Shown piece by piece: positions 35,601 to 45,965 of a stretch of DNA of 64,000 nucleotides. The position numbers were made by a program, and so were the translations under genes. Source of the stretch: Apostichopus japonicus. Taxonomy: Eukaryota; Echinodermata; Holothuroidea; Aspidochirotida; Stichopodidae. The notes beneath the pieces are model-generated. The model was not told where the DNA came from. It ran no database searches and was given only the letters and a program-made list of their open reading frames with translations. The stretch is from positions 23,882,484-23,946,483 of the forward strand of contig NC_092564.1 of NCBI RefSeq assembly GCF_037975245.1, written 5' to 3'. Each line of letters opens with the position of its first letter. Positions within the stretch are counted from its first letter, which is position 1.

Positions 35601-38600
35601 CGCAGAAGCCCCAACAGATAGACCGGCCGTGGGGTCATCTTCGATATTTGGAGGAGCCAAGCCAGTGGACACGGCAGCGAAGGAGAAAGAAATCGAAGAG
35701 CGACTTAAGAGACAGCGGGAGGCAGATGCCCTGGAGAGGAGAAGGCAGGAGAGCGAGAAGGACATCAACAGATGGGAAAGGTAAGACAATAGACCGAGCG
35801 CAGGATTGGTAGAGTCAAGGGCGGTGGAAGCACTTTTAATCTGGGGGGGGGGCACCGACATCAAAGGGCACTTTTCAGAAATTCGATTGAACTGATGCAG
35901 CCTTATATTTAGTACCCTTTATAACTCTTATTGTAATATCTTATTTGCATATACACATCACTCCATCAACGCCACCCCCCTCCCCCCCTTCAAGGAAAAT
36001 ATGCATACTAGCACTGCAATATCCAATCTAGACTATCTGAGAATATCCAGACTATCTGAGCGGAGCGCCACCATCGGTTGGCGCGGAGCGCACAAGAAAA
36101 TTTTTGGTTTTACAAACCCCTCAGATGGCCGGAAACGGCCCTTCCCGAGTGTTCATTCTGGTTCCCTGGCCTCTTGCTAACTTGAGACACCTCAATATTT
36201 ATGTAGAAAAAGGGCACATTTTTAATCTGAGGAAAAGTGGGGGGGGGCACGTGCCCCCTGTGCCCCCCGGTTCGCCGCCCTTGGGTAGAGTCAATTAAAA
36301 GAAGCGAGATACGAACTAATTAATCACCTACGGAAGGGCAAAGTGAGACGATAGATCTGCTACAAAAAAATTGTGAAGGAGACGTTTTTGGGAAATATTT
36401 AAACAATGGATTAGATGAATAGAGTTTAAAAAAACACAGGATTAATGTAAAGGGTTATGTTAGGTGATTGTATTCAAGAGAGAACAGAGTGGAGCCATTA
36501 TGGAGGGAAAGGTTAGACAATTGGTTCACTTCAAATCTTGTGGAATCATAATAAAGGGAAGTTGTAAGACAATGGATTAGGTAAACACCTGTGGAGTCGT
36601 ATGAAGTGAAATGAGAGACAATGGTGAACATAGGAGTTGTGATGGGAGGGGAAGGTGAGACAATATATAAGGTAAAGAACTGGATATTAGAATGGATTGT
36701 TCCCAATGATTGCCTGTCGCGTAGATTATGTATGTAAAATGTGTATACAAGTCAGATTTATTTAGTGACTCTTTTTTGGGGGGGGTGTGAAAATGTTGTG
36801 ATTGAGACGAATAAACTTGGACTTTTCATCGTTGCTCTTTCTAGGCCCGAACGTACCCGGACCGAGAGTGAGACCAGCCACGAGGGGAGAACCAGACACA
36901 GCAGTTCTGGGTCTGGTAGGAGTGGACCAAGACCAGGTACAGATGACATAACTTTCTCATCGTATTAACAAAATGATTTGTAGGGGAAAATGTGTTTGTT
37001 TCTTGCGTGATGCATTGATGTTCCTTCAGGTGCTTTGTGCACATGGCCCATTGAAGGAACTCTGAGCATTTTTATGACTTTGTGATGAATGACATTGCAC
37101 AGGTGGTGTTAGTTGGGTGACCGAGATTCAAGTAACAAAAATTTTTAGCGTTGTTTATTATATTAGTTGTTTAATGTGAATGAAAACCCACTGCAAGTCT
37201 GCATACTGAAAAGAGAGAATATACAGAATAACAGGGCAGCTTTCGTCAAGGTGATTTTGGTATGCAGAGCTATCTAATATTTAGCCATGTAGCTGTTTAT
37301 TTGGGACTTTTTGGAATTGAATTTGGTAGATGTTGATGATGACGTTCTAGAATAGTGAAGGAAGAAAAAGGAGAACTTTTGTTGGAATTTGACCGCAAGA
37401 TAAATTTTCTCATGACAATATCAGAGACATACTGGTGTCGTTATCAAAGAATATATTAGGGAATGAACTAAACATGGCAAAACTATACTTTTCGTTAAGG
37501 GCAAACTTGTAAAGCTGAAGTAGTGTTCATGTTAATGGTCATTATTACCCTTTACCAAATTTCTGTTTGTTAGTCTGTTTGCCTCTTTAAAAGGGAAAAT
37601 TTTTCAGGTTTTTTTTTTCTGGTTGTCCCTCTGACCCCACAAATTGTTACATGTTTTGTGAATACATTGCTCTTCCACTGGGAGAGGTTGATTCCAAACT
37701 GGCTGTTATTGATCAGTCGATCTGTTTCCATGGTTCAGTCATGATCCGTAGAGAGAGTGAGCGGTCCAACGACGAGGATACAGTATTCCATAAAGAGGAT
37801 CCCTCCTCCCCAGTGGCCGCTACCACCCCAGTCGAACCCATCTCACCCAAGTCACCAAAGTCCTTCAAAGATGAACCCCCAAAGGTAGTCGTGCCGGCAC
37901 CACCTCCGAAAGAGAACGCCTGGGCCAGAAGGAAGGACAACGTAGTATCCCCGAGGTCGAGCACGGGCGGTCGCACTTCCTCCTCGTCTGAGAGTGCAAA
38001 AGAGCCGACTTCACCGAGGGAGCAGGCTGGAGGACATCAGCACGAAGACAGAGAGAAGAGAAGGTCTTCAGGTAGATGCAGTGTCTGCTTTTGGTTTTGT
38101 TTTTTTTTGAACAAATTTTTTAAGAAGTGATGCAAGGGGGAAAAATAATTGATAAAAGAGAGGAGATACCATTGTATGAATTAAAGTGTGTCAGTTCCGA
38201 AACTTGAAGTATGATTAAAAAAAAATCTAGAGCTCTTTGTTACAACTTTTCTCTCTAGGTATGGGAAGGAGTTACTTGTTTCATATGTTGTTAATTGAAT
38301 GTGCGTAGATTTATTTCCAATGACCTTTGACCTCCACTGATCATGTTCTCATTAATCATCGTCATCATCATCGTCGTCATCATCATCATCATCAGATTTA
38401 ATCAAACAATCTATATGATGATACATTATCATTCAACCTACATGATGAGCTAAGAATCTTCAGATCTGTGACACATGTTACTGATTATATCTTCAAGATG
38501 ATACCATTTGGAATGAGAGTGATTAAATCACTGCTAGTCCCTGCAACCTTAGGGTAAGATTATCAGTCACTATGACAGTAAAGCTTCACCATGCTTTTAC

Positions 38601-41600
38601 TTACTAAATGGTTCCCACGCATTCCACAAAAATCTGGAAAATTTGGAAAATGAAAATCATCTTTTGTGGGTCTTGAAAGTCCTTGAGTTAAACTGTTTCT
38701 TTTTGGACAAAAAGAACTTTTTTGTCCCGAACAATCAATGCTGTATGTAAAAGTCCCCTGCGATTATTCCGATAAATTTGTGTTCTAATGATGGGTGTTA
38801 GCATTCATTGTACAATAATTGCAAGTGTTAGGCTAACTATATGTAGCCTAACATCACATCCTTATGTGTAGTCTTCATAGTAAACCGTAAAACAGGTTAA
38901 GATCTAGAAAAAGTCTTGAGATTTTCTTATGTTGAAAGCATGGGAACGGTGTTACTGAGTTAAAACTCAAAATCAGCTTGGAAATTAATAAACCAAGACA
39001 CCCTCATAGATTTTTCTCATCGAATTAATGTTTATCATGAAATATTAAATATTTCATCGCCCAAACACTTCTTCACCATTAAATATTCGTCAGTTTCAAG
39101 GTGAAAGTGAAAAACTTTCCGAATCGGGTTTACTTCTTGAAGTTTTGAAAGGAAATCTGAGTGGTCAAGTAAATCAAAATAAAATAAAACTGTTAGCAAA
39201 CTGCTTATACACTAGAGAGCCTGTGTAAGAGAATGTGTAAAAGTAAGTTGGCCTGACGTTTCAATCCTAGCAGGATCTTCTTCAGAGGCTACATGACAAG
39301 TAACAGTAACAGAAGGGACAAAAACACGCACAGAATACAGACAGGTTAATGAGCATGGTGAACACAAGGAGATAGATGTAAGGGGATTAGTAGACAAGGG
39401 ATGGAGAGAAGAAAGAATGAAGAAAGTAAATGAATGATTTTGGCATATTCTAAAATATTCATGACTCAGTCAATGCCAATATCCGTTGGACAATATGTTC
39501 CCAAAACCTCAGAAGTAATTTTTATCGGGTGATCAATATTTAATTTTTTTTTATCTGTATTTTTTTCTCTTCAAGGAGATGGCCGGGGAACTAAACCTGT
39601 TCCTAAAAAGCCGATTGAGAAAAAGCAGGAGAAATCGCCACGAAAACCTGCTGATATGCCCAAGTTTGAAGAACCAAAGCCAAAGGTAACCTAAAGCTCC
39701 TGAATAATTAAAGTATTCAAATTGTTTTGTGTTGTTGTTTTAATGTTAGTTATAATTTACAGCCGTTCTTACCGCACGTTCTGACAGTTTTGATCACACT
39801 TGGATTTTGGTTGAATTTATTTTGTTTTTTCCTCAACAAGATATAAATTTAATGATATTATTACGTAAATCATGGTTGTGGAAATCAAATGATCTAGGTG
39901 GTAGTTTCGGGGCTTAACTAAGTAAAACACCCGCATGTGGGAAAAGGAAAAATGAATGGGAAGAAATTATAAATAAATAGAACTCACTATATGTGTATGC
40001 CACTTTGCACACACAGTAGCATGTTGCAAAAGAAATGAATTAACACAAGAAATAATATTTTGTTACTACAACTCAGTAAGGTCAATTAATAGTTTTCTTG
40101 GGAAATAAATTGCTTTAATTCTCCACGGTTTTATGTTTGACGAAGAGTGGAAGGTCTAATGTGCCGTTGCCCATCCAGTAAAATTTATTAGAGGGTGGTA
40201 TTGAGTTTTCCACAAATTAAATTTTCTAAAACTTCTGAAACTTACAATAAAAAGTGAAAGAATTGTTGCTTAAAGTAGGTGTAGGTTCAGCCACATTGGA
40301 CATGACATGCGCACATATAAATACGGTAAGGTGTTTAAGCTTCATGGAAAAAGTCATATTTCATAAATATGTATAAATTAAACCTACCAAATGTATTCTA
40401 CATGGTTGACTATATTTAATAGTCCTTAACAGTGACAAGTATATTTGATTAACAAATATTTCATGTGACTTGTAACAAAATGATGTAATTAGACAATATA
40501 TTGACTGGTGAGATGTCTAAGCGACCAGCAAAGAGATCATATTTGTTTATTAAGAGAATATTAATAAAAGCCCACACAACTTACATCATAAACCATAATT
40601 TAATTTTTTTTTTTTACATTATGTGAAATGACTTATCCAGCCTAGTGAAATGCAATTGTATCCAGATCTTTAAAGATAGTGTCATGTTTTTTCAAAAAAT
40701 TAAACCAAACAGCCAACTACAAAGTCAGATTAAGTGTTCCAAAGACCGATAACCCCATCAAGGTAAAGTTTAATCCATTTCAGCGTGTTACCGTTAATCG
40801 CAAAAGAATACTTTTGCCCTCCAAAAATGTTGCTGTTTTAAAAAAAAAAAAAATCCTTTATAAAGTAAAATAAACATTTAAAGTTTATTCGTTTTACAAG
40901 CCATGAACTGTGTTTATCTGAAAGAAAGAAAAAAAAAACTGACATTTTGAAGCTGTTTTCATACATTTATATTAATTAATTGATAAAACTTAGGTCAGTT
41001 GTAAGTCATATCAAATGAAAAAATGCAGACCTTTAACCATTGTTGGCGTTTGTTTTGTGTGTTTCAAAGAATTTGACCAATCCACCGATTATTATTTCAC
41101 TAACATTGCAGTTAATCGAAGTAAGGCATCCCAACTGGAATTGTTTCCCAGGGCATGAAGACTTATTAATGGTTAATCTTTAAGTTATTAAACTTTAAAT
41201 CACATGCAGAAACACAATTCAGCAGTTAATCGAAGTAAGGCATCCAACTGGAATTGTTTCCCAGGGCATGAAGACTTATTAATGGTTAATCTTTAAGTTA
41301 TTAAACTTTAAATCACATGCAGAAAACACAAAATCAGATTTTTTTTTTTTTTTTTTTCTTCGTTTCACCTTATTCACGACCTCGGTGAAACTTGACTTGT
41401 CACGTATATCGTTATGGGTTTTGAGTATCAAACAGGATTGATATAGTGTAATAGATTTAGTAATGCAAAGACCCTGCTGATAAGTTGATTATTCTGTGTA
41501 CGTCACAGTGCGACTCTCTCAGTAGCATCCCAACTGACTTCTTCCTTCATTTCTCTCTTCCCATTAAAATCTCTATGCTCTTGTCACTCATCGTGTCCTG

Positions 41601-41750
41601 ATTTTTTGTCCAGAAGTTCCAATTTTTGACTTGACTGAAATTTTTTTTTTTTCTTAATTACTTTTATTCATTTCCTGTTTCTTTTTATTTTCCATTAAGG
41701 ATTGGACGCAAAAGAACATGTTTTCCGGTTTAGAAGAGGAGCAGAACTAG
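26618..41750 (+). CDS. EIF4B: Eukaryotic translation initiation factor 4B (complete)
   Basis: eIF4B stimulates the eIF4A helicase and helps recruit mRNA to the 40S ribosome. Thirteen coding exons: 26618-26630, 27688-27843, 28492-28685, 29512-29622, 30535-30577, 31679-31786, 32836-33495, 34477-34542, 35552-35780, 36845-36936, 37739-38071, 39576-39685, 41700-41750. They join in frame to 721 residues (human 611). Order: basic Lys-rich N-terminus and LNLSEFLADTPG; SWADD; RRM at about 97-170 (RNP2 VYLGNIPF, RNP1-like FKGFCYAEV); a Gly/Arg/Asp/Tyr domain of YDDRRGG repeats at about 205-428, longer than the human DRYG region; the conserved SIFGGAKPVDTAAKEKEIEE; Arg/Ser-rich segment RTRTESETSHEG; the conserved PAPPPKENAWARR; and an acidic tail ending GLEEEQN. 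The exon 7 donor is the least certain junction. Confidence 0.93.
26735..26757. repeat. Short perfect hairpin in eIF4B intron 1
   Basis: cttagcctaa-ctg-ttaggctaag, 10-bp arms. The same aggcta/tagcct words recur through 26740-26960, so it is probably a decayed repeat and not a functional RNA. Confidence 0.5.
27688..27843 (+). CDS. EIF4B: eIF4B exon 2
   Basis: Acceptor aaccatag, donor gtatga, phases 1 to 1. Encodes SKKKGKKKGVTLNLSEFLAD and SYVVSNKPGSWADDD, matching human KKGKTISLTDFLAED and SWADE. Confidence 0.93.
28492..28685 (+). CDS. EIF4B: eIF4B exon 3 (RRM start)
   Basis: Acceptor ggtttacag, donor gtaagc, phases 1 to 0. Encodes LPTAPRSAQPVNLDSSQLPD and PPYTVYLGNIPFDISEEDI (RNP2), like human PPYTAFLGNLPYDVTEESI. 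Confidence 0.95.
29512..29622 (+). CDS. EIF4B: eIF4B exon 4 (RRM, RNP1)
   Basis: Acceptor atttcacag, donor gtaatt, phase 0 on both sides. Encodes VSNVRFPKDGDGRFKGFCYA and EVDDLESLKTALSLNDE, like human RLKGFGYAEFEDLDSLLSAL. Confidence 0.95.
29974..30383. mobile_element. hAT-like MITE (410 bp) in eIF4B intron 4
   Basis: Termini CATAGGCCTAGGAGCC and GCCTCCTACGCCTATG are inverted with two mismatches. The flanks gtgagaga (29966-29973) and gtaagaga (30384-30391) match at 7 of 8. Inside, a ~75-bp segment (cagtaggtgcc...gaattttcaccaaaa) is tandemly duplicated, and a long C run ends the element. Confidence 0.65.
30535..30577 (+). CDS. EIF4B: eIF4B exon 5 (RRM end)
   Basis: Acceptor gtatgcag, donor gtgagt, phases 0 to 1. 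Encodes SLRNRRIKVDLATQ, like human SLGNRRIRVDVADQ. Confidence 0.95.
31679..31786 (+). CDS. EIF4B: eIF4B exon 6
   Basis: Acceptor ttctgcag, donor gtaagt, phases 1 to 1. Encodes DNHSRGGNDKYDRTQDDWRK and EPDWRGGQDRGGR, entering the Arg/Gly/Asp-rich domain. Confidence 0.9.
32836..33495 (+). CDS. EIF4B: eIF4B exon 7 (RGG/YDDRRGG repeat domain)
   Basis: Acceptor atcacacag. Encodes about 220 residues dominated by GGGYDDRRGG-type repeats, the counterpart of the human DRYG dimerisation/RNA-binding region. The 3' end was chosen at CAGAATA|gtaggt because it alone combines a fair donor with the phase 1 needed by exon 8, giving TQN-NDAGSDRG. If this site is not used, the frame runs 15 more codons (SRSGPKEFKGTQFQP) to TAA at 33540-33542. 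Confidence 0.8.
33671..34085. repeat. ~88-bp minisatellite in eIF4B intron 7
   Basis: About five units, each with gaccaataacgatggttggg, ttgtgtctcctggctgtgga, a ggggagggtggggttg stretch and ttcagggcacttcc. Unit starts fall near 33671, 33803, 33890, 33978 and 34068. The first unit carries an extra internal ~48-bp duplication of the G-rich part. Confidence 0.92.
34477..34542 (+). CDS. EIF4B: eIF4B exon 8 (66 nt, phase-symmetric)
   Basis: Acceptor cttgcaatag, donor gtgagt, phase 1 on both sides, so skipping keeps the frame. Encodes DDAGSDRGPEERGRRDGSES ending in ER. Only this phase is open into exon 9. Confidence 0.8.
35552..35780 (+). CDS. EIF4B: eIF4B exon 9
   Basis: Acceptor gtttttcag, donor gtaaga, phases 1 to 2. 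Encodes RKKLVLAKRSQPAEAP and SSIFGGAKPVDTAAKEKEIE, nearly identical to the human SIFGGAKPVDTAAREREVEE hallmark. Confidence 0.96.
35816..36283 (+). mobile_element. hAT MITE (468 bp) with exact 8-bp target duplication
   Basis: Begins CAAGGGCGGTGGAAGC and ends GGTTCGCCGCCCTTG (inverted termini). It is flanked by GGTAGAGT at 35808-35815 and again at 36284-36291. It inserted 27 bp downstream of the exon 9 donor. It carries the core agcggagcgccaccatcgg...ggcgcggagcg (36059-36092) shared with the elements at 50542, 52071 and 52405. Confidence 0.9.
36845..36936 (+). CDS. EIF4B: eIF4B exon 10
   Basis: Acceptor ctctttctag, donor gtacag, phases 2 to 1. Encodes RPERTRTESETSHEGRTRHS and SGSGRSGPRP, like human RERSRTGSESSQTG. 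Confidence 0.88.
37739..38071 (+). CDS. EIF4B: eIF4B exon 11
   Basis: Acceptor ccatggttcag, donor gtagat, phases 1 to 1. Encodes RRESERSNDEDTV, many SP sites (SPKSPKSF), PPKVVVPAPPPKENAWARRK (the conserved block, human VMPAPPPKENAWVKR) and an S/T-rich end. Confidence 0.92.
38343..38396. repeat. TCA/TCG trinucleotide repeat
   Basis: catcatcgtcatcatcatcg-type microsatellite in eIF4B intron 11. Confidence 0.85.
39232..39425 (-). mobile_element. Dispersed repeat, copy 2 (hammerhead motif)
   Basis: Second copy of the repeat at 14430-14650, same orientation, inside eIF4B intron 11. It diverges from copy 1 by scattered substitutions and small indels, so the two are independent old insertions. Confidence 0.6.
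39251..39289 (-). ncRNA. Hammerhead-ribozyme-like motif, copy 2
   Basis: Minus-strand order GCCT, CTGAAGA, A, GATCC-TGCTA-GGATT (helix II intact with one G-T wobble), GAAA, CGTC, AGGC. Compared with copy 1 the helix II mismatch is repaired, i.e. pairing is maintained by different bases. It has the same extra A and the same palindromic ACGT in place of helix III. Confidence 0.5.
39576..39685 (+). CDS. EIF4B: eIF4B exon 12
   Basis: Acceptor tctcttcaag, donor gtaacc, phases 1 to 0. Encodes GDGRGTKPVPKKPIEKKQEK and KFEEPKPK, a Lys/Pro-rich segment like the human SAPEPKKPEENPASKF region. Confidence 0.85.
41108..41334. repeat. Tandem duplication (114 bp x 2)
   Basis: gcagttaatcgaagtaaggc starts at 41108 and again at 41222. 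The copies differ by about one base over most of their length, so the duplication is recent. It lies in the last eIF4B intron. Confidence 0.95.
41700..41750 (+). CDS. EIF4B: eIF4B exon 13 and stop
   Basis: Acceptor ccattaag, phase 0. Encodes DWTQKNMFSGLEEEQN then TAG. A short acidic end after a hydrophobic patch matches the style of the human C-terminus (KYAALSVDGEDE). Confidence 0.82.
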   Translation, partial: DWTQKNMFSGLEEEQN

Positions 41751-42248
41751 GCGTTCGTTCGTTCTAATCTTGTTTTTTGTCCATTAGTTCCTTAAACTTG
41801 CATGTTTTTATTTTTTCTTTGCCAATCACAATATGTGTTACGGTTATGAAAGTAAAACGAGGCATCCTGTACCCTGTTTTACTCTCTATAACCACCTCCC
41901 CTTCCCCTTCCCTCTTTCTTTTTTTTTCCCATTTTGATCAGTGTAATGTTTGCATCTTATGTAAGTTGGGTTCTTAAAGTAGTTGATAGTCTGATACCTT
42001 CTGTTATCGGAGGTGACACATGAATGATAAATGGTGTATAAGAGCTTTAACCGTAGGTTAGTTTGTATTTTGGACATCATTTGTAGATGACATTTTTGAA
42101 GTATGAAAGTCATGTGGATTATTCAGCAATCTCACACAGTACCACACGGATAGTCATTTTTTTTAGTCCTACAATTTGGTGATAATCTCTGTGTGAGGTT
42201 GTATTTCTTGTAAGGAGGTTATGCTGTATGGTTATTTGAGATAATAAA
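41751..42248 (+). other. EIF4B: eIF4B 3'UTR
   Basis: Non-coding sequence between the stop and the AATAAA at 42243-42248. Confidence 0.6.
42243..42248 (+). terminator. Candidate eIF4B poly(A) signal
   Basis: AATAAA in gagataataaagagtgttag, ~490 bp past the stop, followed by T-rich sequence. Confidence 0.55.
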
Positions 42249-42279
42249 GAGTGTTAGGAAATGATGAATCAATTGAAAA

Positions 42280-42500
42280 AATTGATCTATATATTATTAT
42301 GATGTACCTCTTGCGCATTACCTTGTAGTATTATGCAAGGGGAGAAGAGATTCGAAGAAACTGCACTTTGTGTAAAATTTGATTCATTGAATGGATCTAT
42401 ATTATTATGTACCTTTCATCCCTCCTTGCAATTACCTTGTATTATATGCAAGGGGAGAAAAAAGCATCAAAGAAAATTGGTCTTTGTAAAGGTTTACAAA
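42280..42500. repeat. Imperfect tandem duplication (~110 bp x 2)
   Basis: The series gatctatat-attattatg-tacct, attaccttgta, atgcaaggggagaa and tttgtgtaaa/tttgtaaag occurs once at about 42283-42382 and again at about 42393-42495 with substitutions. Confidence 0.7.
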
Positions 42501-45194
42501 GTGTTGATACTTAAAACTAGAATTTGTGCTGATGAGTAAAATGAAACTTGACACTGCCAGAAAATTTGCCTTCTCCTTCGTGTCCCTGTCAGTCCCCACG
42601 ACTTCCTCCTTCCACACCCACCAGGTTCGTTGCATATTCTAACATTGTGTGGTTGGTGAAGGGAGTTGGAGATTAAATTGAAATTTAAGACTCTCGTATG
42701 AAGCAAAACAATGCAAATATATGAAAAAGATGCAATATTGGGCTTCTAAGGGATCGAAAATCCCACATGCGGAACTGCATTTGAAGTCATTTGTACTCTT
42801 GCGATTCCTTTTGGGAAGCTTCATGGAATCTCTTGCTCTTGATAATATTTATTTCCTTTTGATCAACGATATCCTTGTCGTCATTGACACAGCCTTCCAA
42901 TAATACCTCGTTATCATATCCAGAGATCGCAGTATAAATAGCTTTAAATTGTTGCAATATGCATGTTTATCCCAGTTACATCTTTCGCCGAGTGGTCCAA
43001 AATAATGCACCCTCCCTCGAACAAATTTTGCTATCAACAAATTATTTGAATCTGTCAATTTTAAGTCCTCGGTCAGTACCTGACAAATTCAGAGGAACAG
43101 GGAAAGCGGGGGCAGTATTTTAGAATCAAGTTAGGGAAGATTGAGAAATGATTAAAAGGGATGGCTGGTCCGCCTTAGGAATTTACAAAGAGGTTGGGCA
43201 GAGGTGGGGTGGGGGGGTGGGGGGGAGGGCAAAGGTGTGAAAGAGTATGGAGAATGGATTGAAGGTCCCAGGAAGGAGATGGTGATGGAAGCATTGAAGG
43301 CAGGTGAAGGGTTGCATAGTAACTGTTTATTGATGATTGAATGTTTGTAGTGTTTTTAAAGTTGGTCTCTGCTTATATTTTCTCACTTTTTGCTATAATA
43401 TAAATAATAGTATTAAAATTATTTGGTATTTGGCAGTAGTGTGCAAAGAGAAAGGGAGGGTTTCTCTCTGGATGAGTGAAAAAGAAACTTCATAATAATT
43501 CCTGATACAAAATTTTTTTCTCAGCAGTTTTCCTAAAAAACTACGACACAGTTTTTTTTATCGCTAGATGGCCTTTGTGTAACAAGTTATTGCATTTATC
43601 CTTCGAGACGCTTCAAATTCCGTCATTGTCATTTTCAGAATGGATGTTTGACTTTGGCAGCACTGTAGGACACATGAATTGTCTGTGTAGATATGCCTCC
43701 AAAATTTGGGTGAAGCAGCTAGAACAACAACCCAAAATGTTTACTTGTCAACATTTTGGGGGCACGTTTGTTCTGTTATAAGCTTCTTTTTTTTCCCTGT
43801 TCACCTCATTTTTCAACAGTCTTATTTTGAAACATTTTGTTCTTTTTGCGTACCTCATTTTTTCTCATGATGTTCTTCTCTTCACATTAAACGAAATTGT
43901 GTCGTCTTTTAAAAATAGAAGAGTTTACAAATAATTGGGCATATTCGTTAAAAAAAAAGTTCAAATTTATTAAAAGTAGGAAGACATGTGAAATATTCTT
44001 CACATGGTTCATATCATATAAAAATGTAAGATAAAAAAAAAAATCTTGAATTATTTCGATTCAATCATTAAAACATAATTTCTTTTTTTTATCTTTTGAT
44101 TTGGTATTTTTTTTTTTCAATTATGAATATAATTATCGTCATTCGTGTGTGAGAGGTAGTCTCTGCTTCTCTCTGAGCTTTATTTTGCAGTCTGCATCGT
44201 CAAGGCCAAAATGAAGAAACCTTCTTTGTCTCTAGTTTTCTTCAGATTGTGTATTTTTTTCTGCCTTGGAATGCAATTCTTTAGCTTCTTGTACAAAGGC
44301 ATATGATATGGAAACTGATAAAAACCAAAAAAAAAAGGGAGGAAAACTGAAAAAATCTAGAAACGATGACAAATGTTTCATTGAAAAATTTGATGATTTT
44401 TATTAAATAATGAAAATAAAAATGTTTTCTCATTAAAATGACTGGTATTTTCTTTTTTGTCTTTAATGTCCTCAATGTTGTTTTAATAAGAAGTTTAAGT
44501 TTTGTGCTTGAAGGGACCTAGTATTGATCTCATAAATGTCACCTGTTACAAATTAACAAAAGTTAAAAGTACTTATCTCAAATTTGAGACACTTCAAGGT
44601 ACTCCTCAACATTGAAAACTACAGCTAGACCAGGGGTTCCCCAAAAGTATTTGATATCATTTACCCAGGGGTCATTAAAAATGCAGAATTCAATCTTATC
44701 ACCCCCCATCCCCTCCCCTCTCCCCATCATGTTTCTTTCAGTGCTGAAATGGTGATTACAACTCAATTGTTGCATCATATCAGACATGTATGATCAAATT
44801 TGTTGCAGAAAAAAACTAGGAAATGAAGAGAAATACTTCTCTCCCTAACCTCCCGCCCACTCCCGCTAATTAGAAGAAAAAAATAAGATATTAATGATTA
44901 GAAAACATCCAAATAGTTTTAAAATATGTGCAACTAAATTGTTACATTTGACAAGTGATCATTAGTTTACTCAATGACGGCTTTAACTTTACTTTAACTA
45001 TATGAAAATGCCTTTTCTTACATAAACCCCTGCCCCCCCTCCCCCATTTCAGTGTTTGGCATAAATACTTATCACCTCATCAGGCATAGCAAATATAAAT
45101 GATAAATAATCTCAATAACAATCTACCCTTTGCATATACTTGTCAACCATAATAGGAAAATTACCAGCATTTAATATTACATTAGTAATGATCA
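42501..45194. other. Intergenic, no gene seen
   Basis: AT-rich with a G run (43205-43228) and many T/A homopolymers. No recognisable exon on either strand; it lies between the convergent 3' ends of eIF4B and RPE. Confidence 0.55.
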
Positions 45195-45200
45195 TTTATT
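45195..45200 (-). terminator. Possible RPE poly(A) signal
   Basis: tttatt on the plus strand (AATAAA on the minus), ~640 bp past the RPE stop. No closer canonical signal was noticed. Confidence 0.3.
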
Positions 45201-45842
45201 CCCCACTATATTATTGTTCACCATGGAATAGTACTTTAGCCCCCCTCCAGTTATGCAAGACTGACTGGGCATAGTGCAGGTGTTTTCAATAAGAAGCCAA
45301 ACCTGACCACAGAAAGATTTCAGTGACCTGTGATCAAATTGGGCTCAGAATCTTGCAAAAATTGGTCTGTTTCACAGGCCATAGGCTTAGGCACCCTACC
45401 TGCCTTACCTAGCACATTGATCGATCAAGTGAGATTTTGATTCCGTTGGACACTTTTGCTCCAACAAATTCTTTGTCTATGGTCCTCGTAGAAAATTGAG
45501 AACCATTGATGTTAAGAGTTTGTTGAAACAACAAATTTCACCCCAGACCAAAAAACCCCATTACCAGCAGTAACAAATATCACACAGTAATGACATGCCT
45601 GGTGTTTTAACACTATTATCACCTGAGCAAAACCTGTCACACCACCATTCCATGACAGAACTATGCAACATTTAAGTGGTCAAAAATAAATTTACTATCT
45701 GAGATGATGAAAGTAAGAAAGGGAACGGAATATTTCAACTCTTCTTCTTTAGTACAAAAAAAAACTTGGAATGGCCGACGTCCTTGTTTTCCCTCCACCG
45801 GAGCGAGATAAATCTGTTTCTATCATCGTCATCGTCATGACA

Positions 45843-45965
45843 TCACCTCTCTAGAGTTGACTTCATGATCCATTCCCGTACGCAGCCTCTCATGTTGTCC
45901 ATCACTTGTTTAGGATTATCGCTCTTGACAACGGCACTTCCAGACACGATCATGTTTGCACCAGC
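45843..45965 (-). CDS. RPE: RPE exon 7 and stop
   Basis: Acceptor ttggtcag, phase 0. Encodes [20 protein letters not shown] and [12 protein letters not shown], then TGA. Confidence 0.95.
   Translation of the reverse strand, partial: AGANMIVSGSAVVKSDNPKQVMDNMRGCVREWIMKSTLER

Noticed and set aside
36104-36298. Frame sharing the peptide QMAGNGPSRVFILVPWP with 50533-50793
   Set aside because: The shared peptide exists only because both lie in copies of the same hAT MITE. There are no coding constraints, and the frames cross the G/C runs.
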